Shown here: positions 10,681 through 21,978 of the stretch, piece after piece
Numbering within the stretch: the first letter of the stretch is position 1
Layout: each line of letters starts with the position of its first letter
DNA from: Symbiodinium natans
Taxonomy: Eukaryota; Sar; Dinophyceae; Suessiales; Symbiodiniaceae
Length of the DNA: 64,000 bases
Direction of reading: 5' to 3'
NCBI GenBank assembly: GCA_905221605.1
Contig: CAJNDS010000424.1
Span: 560,978-624,977 of the forward strand
Notes under the pieces: generated by a model
Seen by the model: only the letters and a program-made list of their open reading frames with translations
Databases searched by the model: none
Told to the model about the DNA's origin: nothing
Program-made: the position numbers and the translations under genes

Positions 10681-11734
10681 CACCTGGACCCGACTAAACC
10701 CTGTCTGCATGCCAGGCTCCTTACTAAATAACTAAACAATTTTTGTATATACACATATATATGTATATATCTAGCTACAGTATTGCGTTTGTAGGTTTAT
10801 TCGTTTATTTGTTTAGTTATATTCTTATTCCCTCGGAGCTCCCGAAACAGCCACCACATGTCAGACCCGCTTGGGTCCCTTCTTGTGGGAACAAGTCCAC
10901 TCCCCCACTCAGATGACCGCGGACACATCACAGTTCGGTGCAGGAAGGAAGAAATCTTCAACACGCTAAAGCGCCCAACCCTGGGCCTAAATCACAAAGA
11001 AAAAAGCACGGCACGGCTTCAGCACACTGTGCCCTGAAACCTTGAAAGCCCCCTAGCCTGAAATCCTAACCCTAAAGCTTACACCTCACAGCAACCCTAA
11101 ACCCTCAAACCCTCCAACCATCTAAACCCTCTATATAAAGCCTAAACCCCCAAAGCAACCCGAAACCCTAAAGCCTCTAGACTCTAGACCCTCGAAATCC
11201 TCTAAGCGCTAAGCCCAAAGGCAACCCTAAACCCTCTAAACCCTCTAAAGCCTCAACCTCAAACAACTCTAACATTCTCTAAGCCCTCAAACCCCCCGAA
11301 GCAAACCTAAGCCCTCTAAACCCTCTAGACCCTCTAGACCGTCTAAACCCTCGAAACCCTGAACCCCAAAGCAACCCTAAACCCTCTAAAGCCAAAGCCC
11401 CAAAGCAACCCTAAACCGGAAAGCCTCTAAACCCAAAACCCCAAAGCAACCCTGGACCCGCTAAACAACCCTCAACCCTCAAGCTCTCACCCTAAACCCT
11501 CAACCATTTAACCCTCTAACCCTCTAACCCTCTAACCCTCTAACCCTCTAACCCTCTAACCCTCTAACCCTCTAACCCTCTAACCCTCTAACCCTCTAAC
11601 CCTCTAACCCTCTAACCCTCTAACCCTCCAACCCTCTAACCCTCTAACCCTCTAACCCTCTAACCCTCTAACCCTCTAACCCTCTAACCCTAAACCCTAA
11701 ACCCTAACCCTCTAAAGCCTAAGCCTCCGCACAG
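10681..11734. other. non-coding stretch with degenerate telomere-type repeats
   Basis: AT microsatellite near 10745-10770, then from about 11040 many degraded CCCTAAA/CCCTCTAA units. A short open segment at 10868-10960 (RLGPFLWEQVHSPTQMTA) resembles one at 19140 (LRHLGPMQMTTDTAVL); possibly a duplicated exon. Confidence 0.5.
11506..11695. repeat. 8-mer variant array (CCCTCTAA)n
   Basis: More than 20 units of an 8-base variant of the telomere unit, with one CCCTCCAA change, ending in CCCTAAA units. Confidence 0.95.
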
Positions 11735-11816
11735 GACATCGGCCAGCTAGTTCCCACTGGCACCGCAGTGCCAAAGACCGCTTCACAGCGCCCGGAACCC
11801 ACCTTTACTCGCAGAC
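11735..11816 (+). CDS. coding-like island, unknown family
   Basis: Acceptor CGCACAG after the C-strand array; reads DIGQLVPTGTAVPKTAS then QRPEPTFTRRR. The motif QLVP recurs in the island at 15470 (EQLVPAGGGAATAEPG), so the two may be related exons. Donor possibly AGAC|GTTGCG. Confidence 0.4.
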
Positions 11817-12102
11817 GTTGCGCGTGTTACATATTTTTTGTTTGGTATGCATGTTATGTATGTGTGTGTTATGACTGGTTTATGTGTTTTAGATTGTATA
11901 TGCGTTCTCTCTCTCTCTCTACACATATATATATATATATATATGTATTTCTGTTATATGCGCCATATATTTGTTATTCATGCAGTAGGCGACATACATA
12001 TATATATATATATACACATACACACATACACACACACATACGTACATACATACATACATATACTTACACATACACATACACATACACATACACATATACA
12101 TG

Positions 12103-12150
<48 letters not shown>

Positions 12151-12671
12151 AACATACATACACACACGCACATATATATATATATATATAGACATAGATA
12201 GTATGTATGTGTGTATGAACATATGTATATATAAATGTATTTATTTATATAGTCATATGTATATGTATCTTTATTTATTTGTTTATATTTATGCATATAT
12301 GTGATATGTTATGTATAGGTTATGTGTTTTATGAATGAGTTTTAGATGTGAAGGAGCATGTTTTTTTTCATTTGCTATGTATGCTTTATATGCTGTGTAT
12401 GTTATGTGTATATATATATATATATATACATATAGATAGGTAGGTAGATAGATAGATAGACAGACATGTGTCGTGTATGCATGTATGCATGCATGCATGA
12501 TAACTGAATGACTGAATGCATGCATGCATGCATGTATGTATGTATGTATGTATGTATGTATGTATGTACGTCACACACATGTGTATGTATGTGTGTTACA
12601 GAGACATATATTGATACACATTTCCATATTGTTATGTTACATATAACATATATATATATACACACATGGGA

Positions 12672-12735
12672 GCCCGACCTCGACATCAACCTCACCAGAA
12701 AAAACAGAAGACAAGCCTGAGGTGCGACACTGAAC
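12672..12735. repeat. dispersed repeat, copy 1
   Basis: About 60 bp (GACCTCGACATCAACCTC..., ending GCGACACTGAAC) nearly identical to 14520-14581. Both copies follow AT or G/C low-complexity tracts. Confidence 0.75.
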
Positions 12736-13526
12736 TGATGCATATGGAAACACAAAGAAACGGTAAAATAACTACCCACGTCATATATGTATACAGGGAA
12801 ATATGTATTGGACCTCAAATGCGATACACGACAAGAAAGGACGTGCAGATAGTCGAGAAGAAAGGATGTTAATCCTCAAACCTTAAGACGAAGAAGTACT
12901 CGAGGGCCTAGAGTGACATGAAAAAACATTATATGTAAGCCAGGGGTGCGAGAATACTGTGAGCAAATGTCATTTCTTGATATTCACGGTTGGAAATGCC
13001 TTTGCTTGTAGGGAACTTGGAAGTATTCGCGTGCATGGAGTGATGCAAGAAAATCAAGATTCGCCACAAGCCCACCCACGCCGTCCCAACGGTTCCACTT
13101 TGTACTAATGCATCCCATCGGAGGCAAGCCCCACAAACATGGGCATTTTCTTAGGAAAAAGTGCAGAAAATCACAATCAGAAAGCAAGCTGGGTTCCCAA
13201 GAAATGCCAATGTTTGTAAGGCTTTCCTCCTATGGAATGCAAAGAAGAGGTAGAATCTAAGAAACATTCACCATACCCCAAACCCATACCCCTTAACCTA
13301 TATGAAAGGACAATATAAGGGAGTCTAAGGGAGGATTTTACTATACCCCTTAATTTATTTTAAGGGGTATACCCTAGGGGTATGTTGAATATTCTTTGAT
13401 AGAATAACTACCCACATCTTGTATGTATATTTTCTGTGTGTGTCTAGTAGAAGAAAGGATGGTAACAGCATTTGTTGGAGAGATTAAACACACTACGAAC
13501 CAAACACAAAGATGCAAAACCATGGG

Positions 13527-13930
13527 ACACGATGACCCGGACATAGGGAACTAGTCTCCCAATATTGTGTGTGCGTGGTTCTTTTTGGTTTAGGTTTTTG
13601 TTACTAAAAGAACTCACTCAACAACAAAAACCAATTAAAACACTATGACCCGGACCTGGGACTAGTCTTCCAGTTTTTTGTTATTTTTTTGGTTTTGGGG
13701 GAGACTGTGACCTGGAGACGGAACAAAACAGATATATGCTATACGAAACACCGTAACACCCACAACCCCCCCCCCCCCCCCAAAAAAAAAAAAAAAATAT
13801 AAATATAACCAACATCTGGGGCGACTAGCGCACTGTCTGCGGGGCACAGTCTCCTCAACTCCCCAAAAGCACAAAAAAATTGGGAGACTAGTCCCCTGGG
13901 TTCGGGTCATAGTCTCCGAATATTCTTTTG
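13527..13930. repeat. repeated TATGACCCGG / ACTAGTCTCCC segments, partly inverted
   Basis: Segments at 13527-13565 and 13640-13670 (GACCCGGAC...ACTAGTCT) recur reversed at 13875-13915 (GGGAGACTAGTCCC...GGGTCATAG), with a further piece at 14247. They form a large imperfect inverted repeat. Confidence 0.5.
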
Positions 13931-14519
13931 GGGTTTCGGAAGACTGTGACCAACCAAACACAACTCACCCAAAACCAAAAAATTCCAAACAAAACAAAAT
14001 AACACCAAAAAAACAAAGAAACATAAAACCCATAAATAAAAAAAGCCAAAACCCAAAAGCAACAAAACAACAAAAACCAAAAACAAAAACAAAAATTTCG
14101 GAGGGCTTGGCCCAAACCAAAAAAACCAAAAAACAACAAAACAAACAAAACAACCAAACAACCAAAAACAAAAAACCTCGGAGGGCCTGGGCCAAACCAA
14201 AAAAAATCGGCGGGCCTGCCCCAAAACCAAAAAACACAAATTTTGGGGAACCATGACCCGGGCCATTTTATTTTTGATTTTTTTTATGCTATTTGTTTTT
14301 GTGTTTTTGGTTTATTAGGCTTTTTGTTGGTTTGGCTCCGGCCCTCCGAAATCTTTGGTCTTTTTGTTTGTTGTTTTTTTGGTTGTTTTTTTGTGTTTTT
14401 TTGGTTTTTTGTTGTTTTTTTGGGGGGGGGTTTTCTTACTCTTGGATTCGTACGGGGTTGGTCTTGGGGGGGGGGGGGGGGGGTAGCTATATATATGGTA
14501 ACCCCCCCCCCCCCCCAAG

Positions 14520-14581
14520 ACCGACCTCGACATCAACCTCTCCAGAACAACAGAAGACAAGCCTGAGGTGCGACACTGAAC
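14520..14581. repeat. dispersed repeat, copy 2
   Basis: Second copy of the 12672 element. Here it is preceded by facing poly-G and poly-C tracts (14467-14516) that can form a stem. Confidence 0.75.
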
Positions 14582-15469
14582 TATATATGCATATATACAA
14601 AGTATATAGGATATGCGCGTTACCTATGCTAAACTGTTATGTGTGTTAGATATGTCGCAGTTTTACACGTTACGCACACATATATACATGGTCGAACTTA
14701 TATGTTGTGTGAAGGTTCCAAGTGTGCAGCCTGCAGCAATGAAGTAGGGCGCCACCAGGCAGTGGGGTGGGTGTAGAGGATAGGGTACCTAAAACCAAAA
14801 CCCTATATACTAAACCCGCCGTTGTTTTTTTTTGGATTTCATCTTAAGCAGCTCATACACATGACATGTCTGGCATATGGCTGGATACACGCCCACGTGT
14901 TTCAGAGGTTGGGGTTGAGTTGAGGACTGAAGGGCTTCCAGGGTTTAGCATTGCGGGTGCAGGCTTCACAGGGCCTACAGGGCCAGGAGCTTTCGGGCTC
15001 TCTTGACATACACACACACATATATTTATATATTTATATATTTATATATATATATATATATGCTCGCCCCCCCCCAAAAAAAAAACTAGTGTTTTTATAG
15101 AGGATGCTATAATAGAGCTTTTTGTATTCCAGTGCAGTTTTTACTGCATTTTTCCGGTGAAAAAACAGAAAATCAGACAAAGACGAAGACAGGAAAACCA
15201 TAGGTGTGGATCATGGGGGGGGGGGCTGACCATATATATATATATGTATTTATACATGTGTATAGAAACCCCCGCCCCCCCAGAACATGCGGGTGCGAAG
15301 CTTAATAACTCTTCGGGGTTGGTTCCGGGGGGGGGGGGAGCGGGGAAGGCTTATCAAAGGTGTATGTATGTATGGATGTATGTATGTATGCGTGCATGTG
15401 TATCATCTATAACATACAAAACATTTGAACCTCAATTGCGCCGACTTCTGTACCTGCCAACCGAGTAAG

Positions 15470-15551
15470 GCCTGGAACAGCTGGTGCCAGCCGGTGGTGG
15501 TGCCGCGACCGCAGAGCCCGGTGCGCCCCAGCTCCCCCAACGGAAGAAAGG
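15470..15551 (+). CDS. coding-like island, unknown family
   Basis: GAGTAAG|GCC; reads LEQLVPAGGGAATAEPG then APQLPQRKK. Ends at AAAGG|GGTTTAGGG, where the G-strand array starts. Confidence 0.45.
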
Positions 15552-15611
15552 GGTTTAGGGTTTAGGGTTTAGGGTTTAGGGTTTAGGAAAGACTGAAGAA
15601 GTCAAGCTACC

Positions 15612-15715
15612 GGAACTCACCCAAAGGCTCCTTCGTGGTACCTTGCTTGGGGTAGTATACCAAAATCCTCTATAGCTAACCGAAAAAGGAACTATTATTG
15701 TAGCCTTCAGGCATA
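15612..15715. repeat. inverted-repeat element related to 16670-16760
   Basis: CCAAAGGCTCC...GGTAGTATACC...CCGAAAAAGGAAC; the copy at 16670 has CAAAGGCTCC ... GGTACTACATAGGAGCCTTT, a clear hairpin. Confidence 0.5.
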
Positions 15716-15786
15716 CCAGAAACGCAAGCCCGAGTTCATCCTCACCCTTCTCTGTAAGGGCAGAACCCCTGCTTTCTGGGGTCAAG

Positions 15787-15817
15787 CTTTGAACCGCATC
15801 CTGAGCAACGCCGCGAG
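15787..15817 (+). CDS. short coding-like island
   Basis: Reads LNRILSNAAR and ends CGAG|GTGGCT. A different frame is open downstream (15818-16033), so the donor decides the reading. Confidence 0.35.
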
Positions 15818-15968
15818 GTGGCTTGTGCCTGCCGCCTTGGCACGTGCCTCACCATCTCACGCAGCGCAGTGCCGGATTTGCGAATATCTGCTGGGTGTCA
15901 CCATGTGAACTTTGTCCTCAGAATCTTCAAGACACCGCTTGTTTCACAGGTCCGCCCTGCTCCCCCAG

Positions 15969-16065
15969 GCAACTGTAGAAGACATCCAAAGCCGCAAGCA
16001 GAAATGCCTCAGGGACCGGATATGCCTCCTTGACATGGACGCCTGCACCTCGAAACTGCTCCAGG
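15969..16065 (+). CDS. coding-like island, unknown family
   Basis: Acceptor CTCCCCCAG, then ATVEDIQSRKQKCLRDR and ICLLDMDACTSKLLQ; ends CTCCAGG|GTTTTAGGG. Strong codon-like pattern and good splice sites. Protein not recognised. Confidence 0.6.
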
Positions 16066-16392
16066 GTTTTAGGGCTTAGGGTTTGGGATCTATAGGGTTC
16101 ATAAGGTACCGATTCAGCTGGGGGCTTTTCGAATGCCTCTTAAGTCCTCAAGCTTCGTTGTCTAGCGGCGTGTGAACCCCTGTCGTCGTTTCTGATTTCC
16201 CAGCATCTGAGTTTTCTTGCTCAGCATGCAATAATTTTCGTGTCTTATTTAGAGTTTGCCGTTTCTGTTTCTAGCCCTAAACCCTAAACCCAAAACCCTA
16301 AACCCTGCTACCTGTCCAACCTCGGACATGTTTTCGCTGTTGCTGAGACCCTGAACCCTAAACCCTAAACCCTAAGCCCTAAACCCACTGAG

Positions 16393-16468
16393 GCCGAGGA
16401 GGTCCTTCAGCCCGACGATGTTGCAAAGTTTGATGCCTTCGTGGCAGCCTCGGCCAGGAGACTTCCAG
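16393..16468 (+). CDS. coding-like island, unknown family
   Basis: C-strand array, CACTGAG|; AEEVLQPDDVAKFDAFV then AASARRLP; ends CCAG|GCTTTT (GC donor); G-strand array follows. Acidic, helical. Confidence 0.55.
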
Positions 16469-17103
16469 GCTTTTAGGCTTTGGGGTTTAGGGTTTAGGGT
16501 TTAGGGTTTAGGGTTTAGGGGGTTTAGGGTTCGGGGAAAAAGGTGACTTGCAGTAGTTCTTGTTTGGGAGGTGGGGGTTCAGGCTTCTTCTCTCTCTTCC
16601 CTTCCAAGAAGTGCTTAGGGTAGGGCCTCTGAGGCCTGAATTCTCAAAAAAGCAAGGTTTAGGGGAATTCACTCAAAGGCTCCAATTTAGTTCCTTTTTG
16701 GGTTAGTTATAGGGGATTCCAGTATGCCACCCCAAAAAGGTACTACATAGGAGCCTTTACCCTAAACCCTAAGTTCTAAGTTCTAAGTTCGGACTCGAAG
16801 AGATGCGACATGCCTGCGGGTCAGGATCTCGCGTTTCGAGCGCACGTTACCGGTGTCTTGTGCATCGCTTTGTAAACACGTTCGGGGTTTAGGGTTTAGG
16901 GTTTAGGGTTTAGGGTTTAGGGTTTAGGGTTTAGGGTTTGAGTACGGCTCTACTGGGGAAGGGGGTGGGGGGGGGTTAGGAGGTTGGCATAGGGTTTGGG
17001 GTATCCCTAAAACCCCAAACCAGGATCAACACGATTGTGGGAAGAACCAACCATACTCCCTTTGGGTATTCCATACTGGGCGCTGTCAACAACTTCTGTC
17101 TAG

Positions 17104-17139
17104 GGGAGCTGCGCCAAGGTTTCATCTTCACCCCAGAAC
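17104..17139 (+). CDS. short coding-like island
   Basis: TGTCTAG|GGGAGC; reads ELRQGFIFTPE, followed at once by C-strand repeats. Confidence 0.35.
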
Positions 17140-17173
17140 CTTAAACCCTAAATCCTAAACCCTAACCCCTCAG

Positions 17174-17292
17174 ATGGTGAGCCTTGTGCTGTGCAGGTGT
17201 TTGGAGGCATCCTTGGCAATGTGATTGAGAACGACGATGGCTCCTACGGCAGCGATGACAGGACGTCCGAAATTCGTACGGAGCTTGGGCAC
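17174..17292 (+). CDS. coding-like island, unknown family
   Basis: CCCCTCAG| after C-strand repeats; DGEPCAVQVFGGILGNVI then ENDDGSYGSDDRTSEIR, open for over 40 codons. The 3' end is uncertain (GTACGG at 17277, GC at 17293). Confidence 0.55.
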
Positions 17293-17413
17293 GGCAAGCA
17301 AGAGCTAAACCCCTACACCCAGGCATAATTCATGACCCCAAAGCCACGAAACCCAAATGGAATCAGCAAACACCTTAAGGCCTGCATACCTTAAACCATC
17401 TGAACCCCTAAAG

Positions 17414-17469
17414 GCGCTTCTGAAGTCGGCGAGGTTGTGCGCAGAGAGCCGGTACCACTCCCTCAAGAG
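17414..17469 (+). CDS. coding-like island, unknown family
   Basis: CTAAAG|GCG...; GASEVGEVVRREPVPLPQE ends AGAG|GTTTGA. Another frame (ALLKSARLCAESRYHS) is open too. Confidence 0.4.
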
Positions 17470-17602
17470 GTTTGAGGTTAAGAGCCGAGTTTCGGGTTCC
17501 CGATGTACAGCTTTCGGGTTTAGGGGCGTTCGGGTATCCAGGGTTTTTTGAGCTCAGACACTCTTATCTAAACCCTAAACCCTAAACCCTAAACCCTCGA
17601 AG

Positions 17603-17658
17603 CGCCGGAAGGCCGAGAGGGAGCATTCGAGAACATGGGGCTTGTCGAGTGTCTTGAG
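17603..17658 (+). CDS. coding-like island, unknown family
   Basis: C-strand array, CTCGAAG|, then APEGREGAFENMGLVECLE, ending TTGAG|GTTTAGGG: the telomere-type unit itself is the donor. Confidence 0.5.
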
Positions 17659-18140
17659 GTTTAGGGTTTAGGGTCTAGGGTTCGGGGTTTAGGGTCTAGG
17701 GTTTCAGGTTTAGGGTTTAGGGTTAGGGTTTAGGGCTTTGGCTGAGCATCGACCCCCTGCACAACCCCTTGGCTCTGACCTCTTCGTTTGTATACCCTCG
17801 GATGAGGGGTCTGAGTCTCGCAATCATAGAGCCGTACACCCTAAACCCTAAGCCCTCGTTTTTTGTCACTACCCATGAACCTCCAAGTTGGTGTAAGTTC
17901 CTGAACGCAGGATGGTTGCGTCAGCTTTGCCCATACCCTTGTTAAATGCTCCCGTTTAGGGGGTTCAGGGTTTAGGGTTCAGGGTTTAGGGTTTAGGGTT
18001 TTAGGGCATAGAGTTCAGGGTTAGGGTTTAGGGTTTTAGGGTTCAGGGTTTAGGGTTTGGGGTTTAGGGTTTCGGGTTTAGGGGGGCATCTCAGCAGATC
18101 CCCCCTGCATTTTTACCCCCCCCCCCCCCCCCCCCCCCCC

Positions 18141-18217
18141 GCCTCCTGACGATCTATGAAGAGCCGTCCCTTCTGGGCCAAGGCCCGTACTTCAAGCATC
18201 GAAGGCCCGGGCCCAAG
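18141..18217 (+). CDS. coding-like island, unknown family
   Basis: After a long C run the frame reads LLTIYEEPSLLGQGPYF then KHRRPGPK and ends CCCAAG|GTAGCC, a good donor. Acceptor not clear. Confidence 0.45.
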
Positions 18218-18612
18218 GTAGCCGAGGTGCAGAGGTGATTTTTTTGTTTTTGTTTTTTTTTTTTGGGGGGGGGGGGGGTTTAGGGTTTTGGGGGGTAGGA
18301 TTCAGGGTTTTGGGGTTTAGGATTCAGTTTGGGGTTTAGGGGTTTAGGATTCAGGGTTTTGGGGTTTCGGGTTTGGGGTTAGAGGTCAGTTTGGGGTTCA
18401 GGATCCAGGGTTGTTCTTGGGGTTGATAAGGCTCACAGGGTTTGCAGGGTTTGGGGTGCTTGATGGTGTCTTACAGGGATTTTGAGGGGTATATAGGGTG
18501 TGTAGGTTCTTCAGGGTTTACATGGATTCTATAGCTAATTAAGCGGTTATAGTGTTTATTGTGTTTTTGGGTTTGTAGGTCTTTCAGGGTTTATAGGGTC
18601 TACGGATGGTAG

Positions 18613-18665
18613 CAGATGTGTTACGTTGAAAAGCCCACGGAGCAGTCCAGAACGCCCACTTCGGG
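18613..18665 (+). CDS. coding-like island
   Basis: GGTAG|CAG; reads QMCYVEKPTEQSRTPTSG before TGA. G-strand array at 18705. Confidence 0.4.
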
Positions 18666-18762
18666 GTGAATGGGGTTTCGAATCTAGTGCTCGATAGAGT
18701 CTAGCGCTTAGGGTTTAGGGCCTACACTCTAAACCCTAAATCCGAATCAACGGGTTCAGGTT

Positions 18763-18870
18763 GGGATGTTCCCCCTTGTACTAGCAGTCCTGTAGAGGGA
18801 TTCTAGTTACCCCTCCCCCCCCCCCCCCCATTACAATCCCTATTAAGGAATGTTAGTATAAGGGCGAAAA
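18763..18870. mobile_element. MITE family C copy
   Basis: GGGATGTTCCCCCTTGTACT / TGTTAGTATAAGGGCGAA with a C run inside. Confidence 0.65.
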
Positions 18871-18949
18871 CCCCGGCCGATACCCTAAACCCTAAAACCT
18901 GAATCCGACTTAACGGGTTCAGGTCGTATGGGGTGCAGAACCCCATCTA

Positions 18950-19127
18950 CTATAGGGGTCAGAAAAATACTAGTCGTATTTCCTTATGGTCCCTTTTATC
19001 AATATACCATAACAACCCCAATACCCTACTCTAATTATTTAGGCCTCTTGTTCTACTTCCCCTTGATAAACATACCATAATAACCCCCAAAAACCCTACT
19101 CTAATCATTAAGGCCCCCTATATCTAC
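18950..19127. mobile_element. two abutting family E copies
   Basis: GGTCAGAAAAATACTAGTCG..., CATACCATAACAACCCC and AAAACCCTACTCTAATCATTA, the second part repeated at 19060-19127. Confidence 0.55.
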
Positions 19128-19597
19128 TTCTTGCTCCGCTTGAGGCATCTTGGGCCCATGCAGATGACCACGGACACTGCAGTGCTCGTGGCACAGAAGG
19201 TGGGCTGAAGACCCCAAACCCTGAAGTTTAGTGTCTAGGGTTTAGGGTTGAGGGTTTAGGGCTGAGGGTCAAAGGTTTAGGGTTTAGGGCTTCGGGTTCT
19301 TGAAGAGAGCTTCCTGTTCTCTGTGGACGAAATGGACCCTGAAAGGGTACATGGCCCACATAAACCTGCATACTGATAGGGATTGTTGTAGTTGGGGGGT
19401 ATATATGATCCCAAATTTAGGGTTCGTTTGTCTCCAAGGAAAGGCGATCCTTTTATCAAAGGATTCCTTTTGGGAAAAAGTCCCTCAAGAAGGGCTCCAA
19501 GGGCTCATGAGGCTTAAAAGTTGTTGATGAAAGAACCCTAAACCCTAAACCCTAAACCCTAAACCTTAAACCCTAAACCCTAGAAGCCCGGCCATAG

Positions 19598-19690
19598 GTC
19601 CTGGAACGTGCCTGCCCGCTGGCGGAGATTCCATTTCTGGATTCACCTGAGTTCGAGCGCCCAGGAGATGGCAAAGATGCAGGACGCGAG
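19598..19690 (+). CDS. coding-like island, unknown family
   Basis: C-strand array, GCCATAG|, then VLERACPLAEIPFLDSPE and FERPGDGKDAGRE; G-strand repeats begin within 15 bp. Good example of the C-exon-G layout. Confidence 0.6.
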
Positions 19691-20166
19691 AGTACTTGTC
19701 GGGGTTTCGGGTTTAGGGTTTAGGAGTTTCGGGTTCAGCAGGGGTTTAAGGTTTAAGGTTTAGGGCTGCAGGAGCTGCTGCATCCGACTCCGTGTGCATG
19801 GAGGTGGGAACGACAGCTTCGTTTTCTCTGTCAGACACAACCCCAAGTGAATCCTAAACCTTAAAGCCTAAACTCTGAACCCTAACCCCTAAACCCTAAA
19901 CCCTAAACCCCAAATCCTAAACCCTATAAACCCTAAACCTCAACCTCACATGGATGCAAGGTCACTCCAACCGTGGTTGCTCAAACACAAACATAGCTCA
20001 AAGCCTTGATGTCCCACAGGACGCAAGGCCTTGTTGTAGGCTTTTTGGGGTTTAGGGCTTAGGAGTCGGCTTCGGAGGCGTCCAAATTGCTGAGGTCTAA
20101 AGTGGGCTGCAGGTCCTTTAAGGCTTTCTGGTTTAGGGTTTAGGGTTTAGGGTTTAGGGTTTTAGT

Positions 20167-20281
20167 CCCTGGTAGTCCAGTGAGTGGTACTCTTCACCCT
20201 TTTTGTTGCTCAGGGTTCCCTTATAAAGTAACGAACCCAAAGAAGGGTGCCTTTATTCTGATCTGGTTACTGGGCTACCTT
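20167..20281. mobile_element. MITE family A copy
   Basis: Ends CCTGGTAGTCCAGTGAGTGG / CTGGTTACTGGGCTACC; core TTATAAAGTAACGAACCC. Confidence 0.7.
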
Positions 20282-20289
20282 CAGTAGTC

Positions 20290-20443
20290 CACTTGGAGGT
20301 TCAGGGTACTTCTAACGGAGGTTCAGGGTACTTCCAACCCCAATGACAACTGCACTTGTGAGTCCCCCAAGTCCCCTAAGTCCTCTAAGTAGGTTGCAAG
20401 TGGACTTCTAATTGGTGGTATACGGAGTTATGAACCTCCAAGT
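20290..20443. mobile_element. MITE family D copy
   Basis: Ends CCACTTGGAGGTTCAGGGTA / TATGAACCTCCAAGT. Confidence 0.7.
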
Positions 20444-20500
20444 AAACCCCAAATCCTAAACCCTAAATCCTAAACCCTAAACCCTGAACCCTAAACCCAG

Positions 20501-20579
20501 CCAATCATGACCAGGGCTTCAGATATGTGGCGCGTCGGGGCGACACGGGCGACTGGGAGCCCACGCTGCCCGAGGATCG
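20501..20579 (+). CDS. coding-like island, unknown family
   Basis: The acceptor is a C-strand unit altered to CTAAACCCAG|. Reads NHDQGFRYVARRGDTGDW then EPTLPEDR, ending GGATCG|GTTTGGGTTTAGGG. Both splice sites lie in telomere-type repeats. Confidence 0.65.
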
Positions 20580-20958
20580 GTTTGGGTTTAGGGTTTAGAT
20601 TTTAGGGTTTAGGATTTGGGGTTTGGGGTTTAGGATTTAGGGTTTAGAGTGGGTGGGGCATTTTGAGATTAGAGGGTTTGGGTTGGATACCTGATCTGTT
20701 CCAGTGCTACGTCTTGAGCCGATTAAGGCTGAACAATTATGGTCTCTGAGTTCTTGCTTGACTGGGCCGTTTGCCGAAGTATCGAGGTCATTCAGGCTTG
20801 CCACCATGGCGACCCCCAAAACCCTGAACCCTAAACCCTAAACCCTAAGGCTACCATCACAACTTCCCCCTCCTTCTGTGCTCCTGCATCGACTGCCGGC
20901 TACAGCTACCACCACTTCGACGGTTTCCCAAGGTTCTAACACCTGCTAAACCCATTAG

Positions 20959-21010
20959 GTGATAAGCCCCTTAACTACAGTTAGGTTAGGAAGGGGGGCC
21001 CCTCCTTGTA
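20959..21010. mobile_element. MITE family B fragment
   Basis: Only the right half (GATAAGCCCCTTAACTACAG...CCCCTCCTTGTA). Confidence 0.65.
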
Positions 21011-21366
21011 CTAAACCCTGAACCCTCAGACTCCCTATATGCCCTACCCCTCAAAAACCCGATAAAACCATATACGCCCTACCTATTCCACCTTCTTCTT
21101 CTGATAATTCCTACTATTATTAAGAGAACCCCATAAAACTCTGTGAGCCCAGACTGCAACTCTTTCCAAACCCTAAACCCCCGCGCCGGTAACCCTCAGA
21201 TGCGTTGGCAAGCGTTGGGCACTGAAATCTCTCAATTCAGCCGTACTAGCTGTGAATGTACCCGTACTGTGAGGGTCCCCGCAAGAAGGGTGTAGTGGGG
21301 CCTGTGATTTCCCCAAGCCCTCAGCCCTAAGCCGTTTTTTTTCCATGCAGAGATTGAGTTGGGCAG

Positions 21367-21423
21367 GGCATGAAGGAGCTGCTGCTCACAGATGCTGACA
21401 ACGATATCCTGAGCTCGCTTCAG
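21367..21423 (+). CDS. coding-like island
   Basis: T-rich tract, then TTGGGCAG|; MKELLLTDADNDILSSLQ before TGA. A DxDxD-like acidic run but no clear EF-hand. Confidence 0.4.
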
Positions 21424-21702
21424 TGAAGAAAGTCCAATCCACGGTCTTTTTGTGGGATCCAGGTTGTTAGGATTTAGGGCCCAGTTAGGCTTACCAGAGA
21501 TTAAAAAAAAACTCATCATGGTTTACCAGAGATGTTAAAAAAAAAACTCAACATGATGTACGGTTCCAGTTCCCCCTTCCCAGCCATGTCTCAGTCCTGA
21601 TGCACACGAGCTTGAGATTGATCGTCCAGAGCAGATTGCACCTCCCTAAACCCTAAACCCTAAACCCTAAACCCTAAACTTGGGATGCTGCTTCTGTACC
21701 AG

Positions 21703-21865
21703 CTCGTTTACAGTTGCCCCTTCGACTGGCCAAGCTCCCTTGCACGGTCCTCCGTTCTCTTGGGGCTTGAAGGGTTTGGTGAGGTTGGGGGCATGCGCGT
21801 TCCCTAGACGGATGGGTGCGATGCAGCGGTTCGATGTAACGGTTCTAAGCGGCAAGCAGTTGCTG
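21703..21865 (+). CDS. longest coding-like island of this region
   Basis: C-strand array, GTACCAG|; open for about 54 codons, ending MQRFDVTVLSGKQLL at TTGCTG|GTTTAGCG, followed by a 14-unit G-strand array. The end resembles the start of a C2-type strand, but this is not enough to name it. Confidence 0.5.
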
Positions 21866-21873
21866 GTTTAGCG

Positions 21874-21978
21874 TTTAGGGTTTAGGGTTAGGGTTTAGGG
21901 TTTAGGGTTTAGGGTTTAGGGTTTAGGGTTTAGGGTTTAGGGTTTAGGGTTTAGGGTTTAGGGTTTAGGGTTTAGGGT
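21874..21978. repeat. G-strand telomere-type array
   Basis: About 14 units directly after the island at 21703-21865. Confidence 0.95.

Larger units (their letters stand above)
11817..15469. other. AT-rich microsatellite and homopolymer stretch
   Basis: TA, ACATA, ATGC and TATG microsatellites (11920-12660), A/T-rich non-coding sequence with internal repeats (12660-13500), AAACC-rich low-complexity DNA (13960-14240) and G or C runs. Long ORFs here are low-complexity artefacts. No exon is supported. Confidence 0.7.

Noticed and set aside
11768-12818. Several ORFs of 60-138 codons on both strands
   Set aside because: They translate TA, ACATA and TATG microsatellites into YIYIYI, TYTYTY or HTYIHT runs.
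13662-14649. Hydrophobic ORFs rich in F, G and L
   Set aside because: Products of AAACC/GGTTT low-complexity DNA; not membrane proteins.
16309-16347. Island YLSNLGHVFAVAE
   Set aside because: Open and between C-strand arrays, but there is no AG acceptor before it; not listed as an exon.
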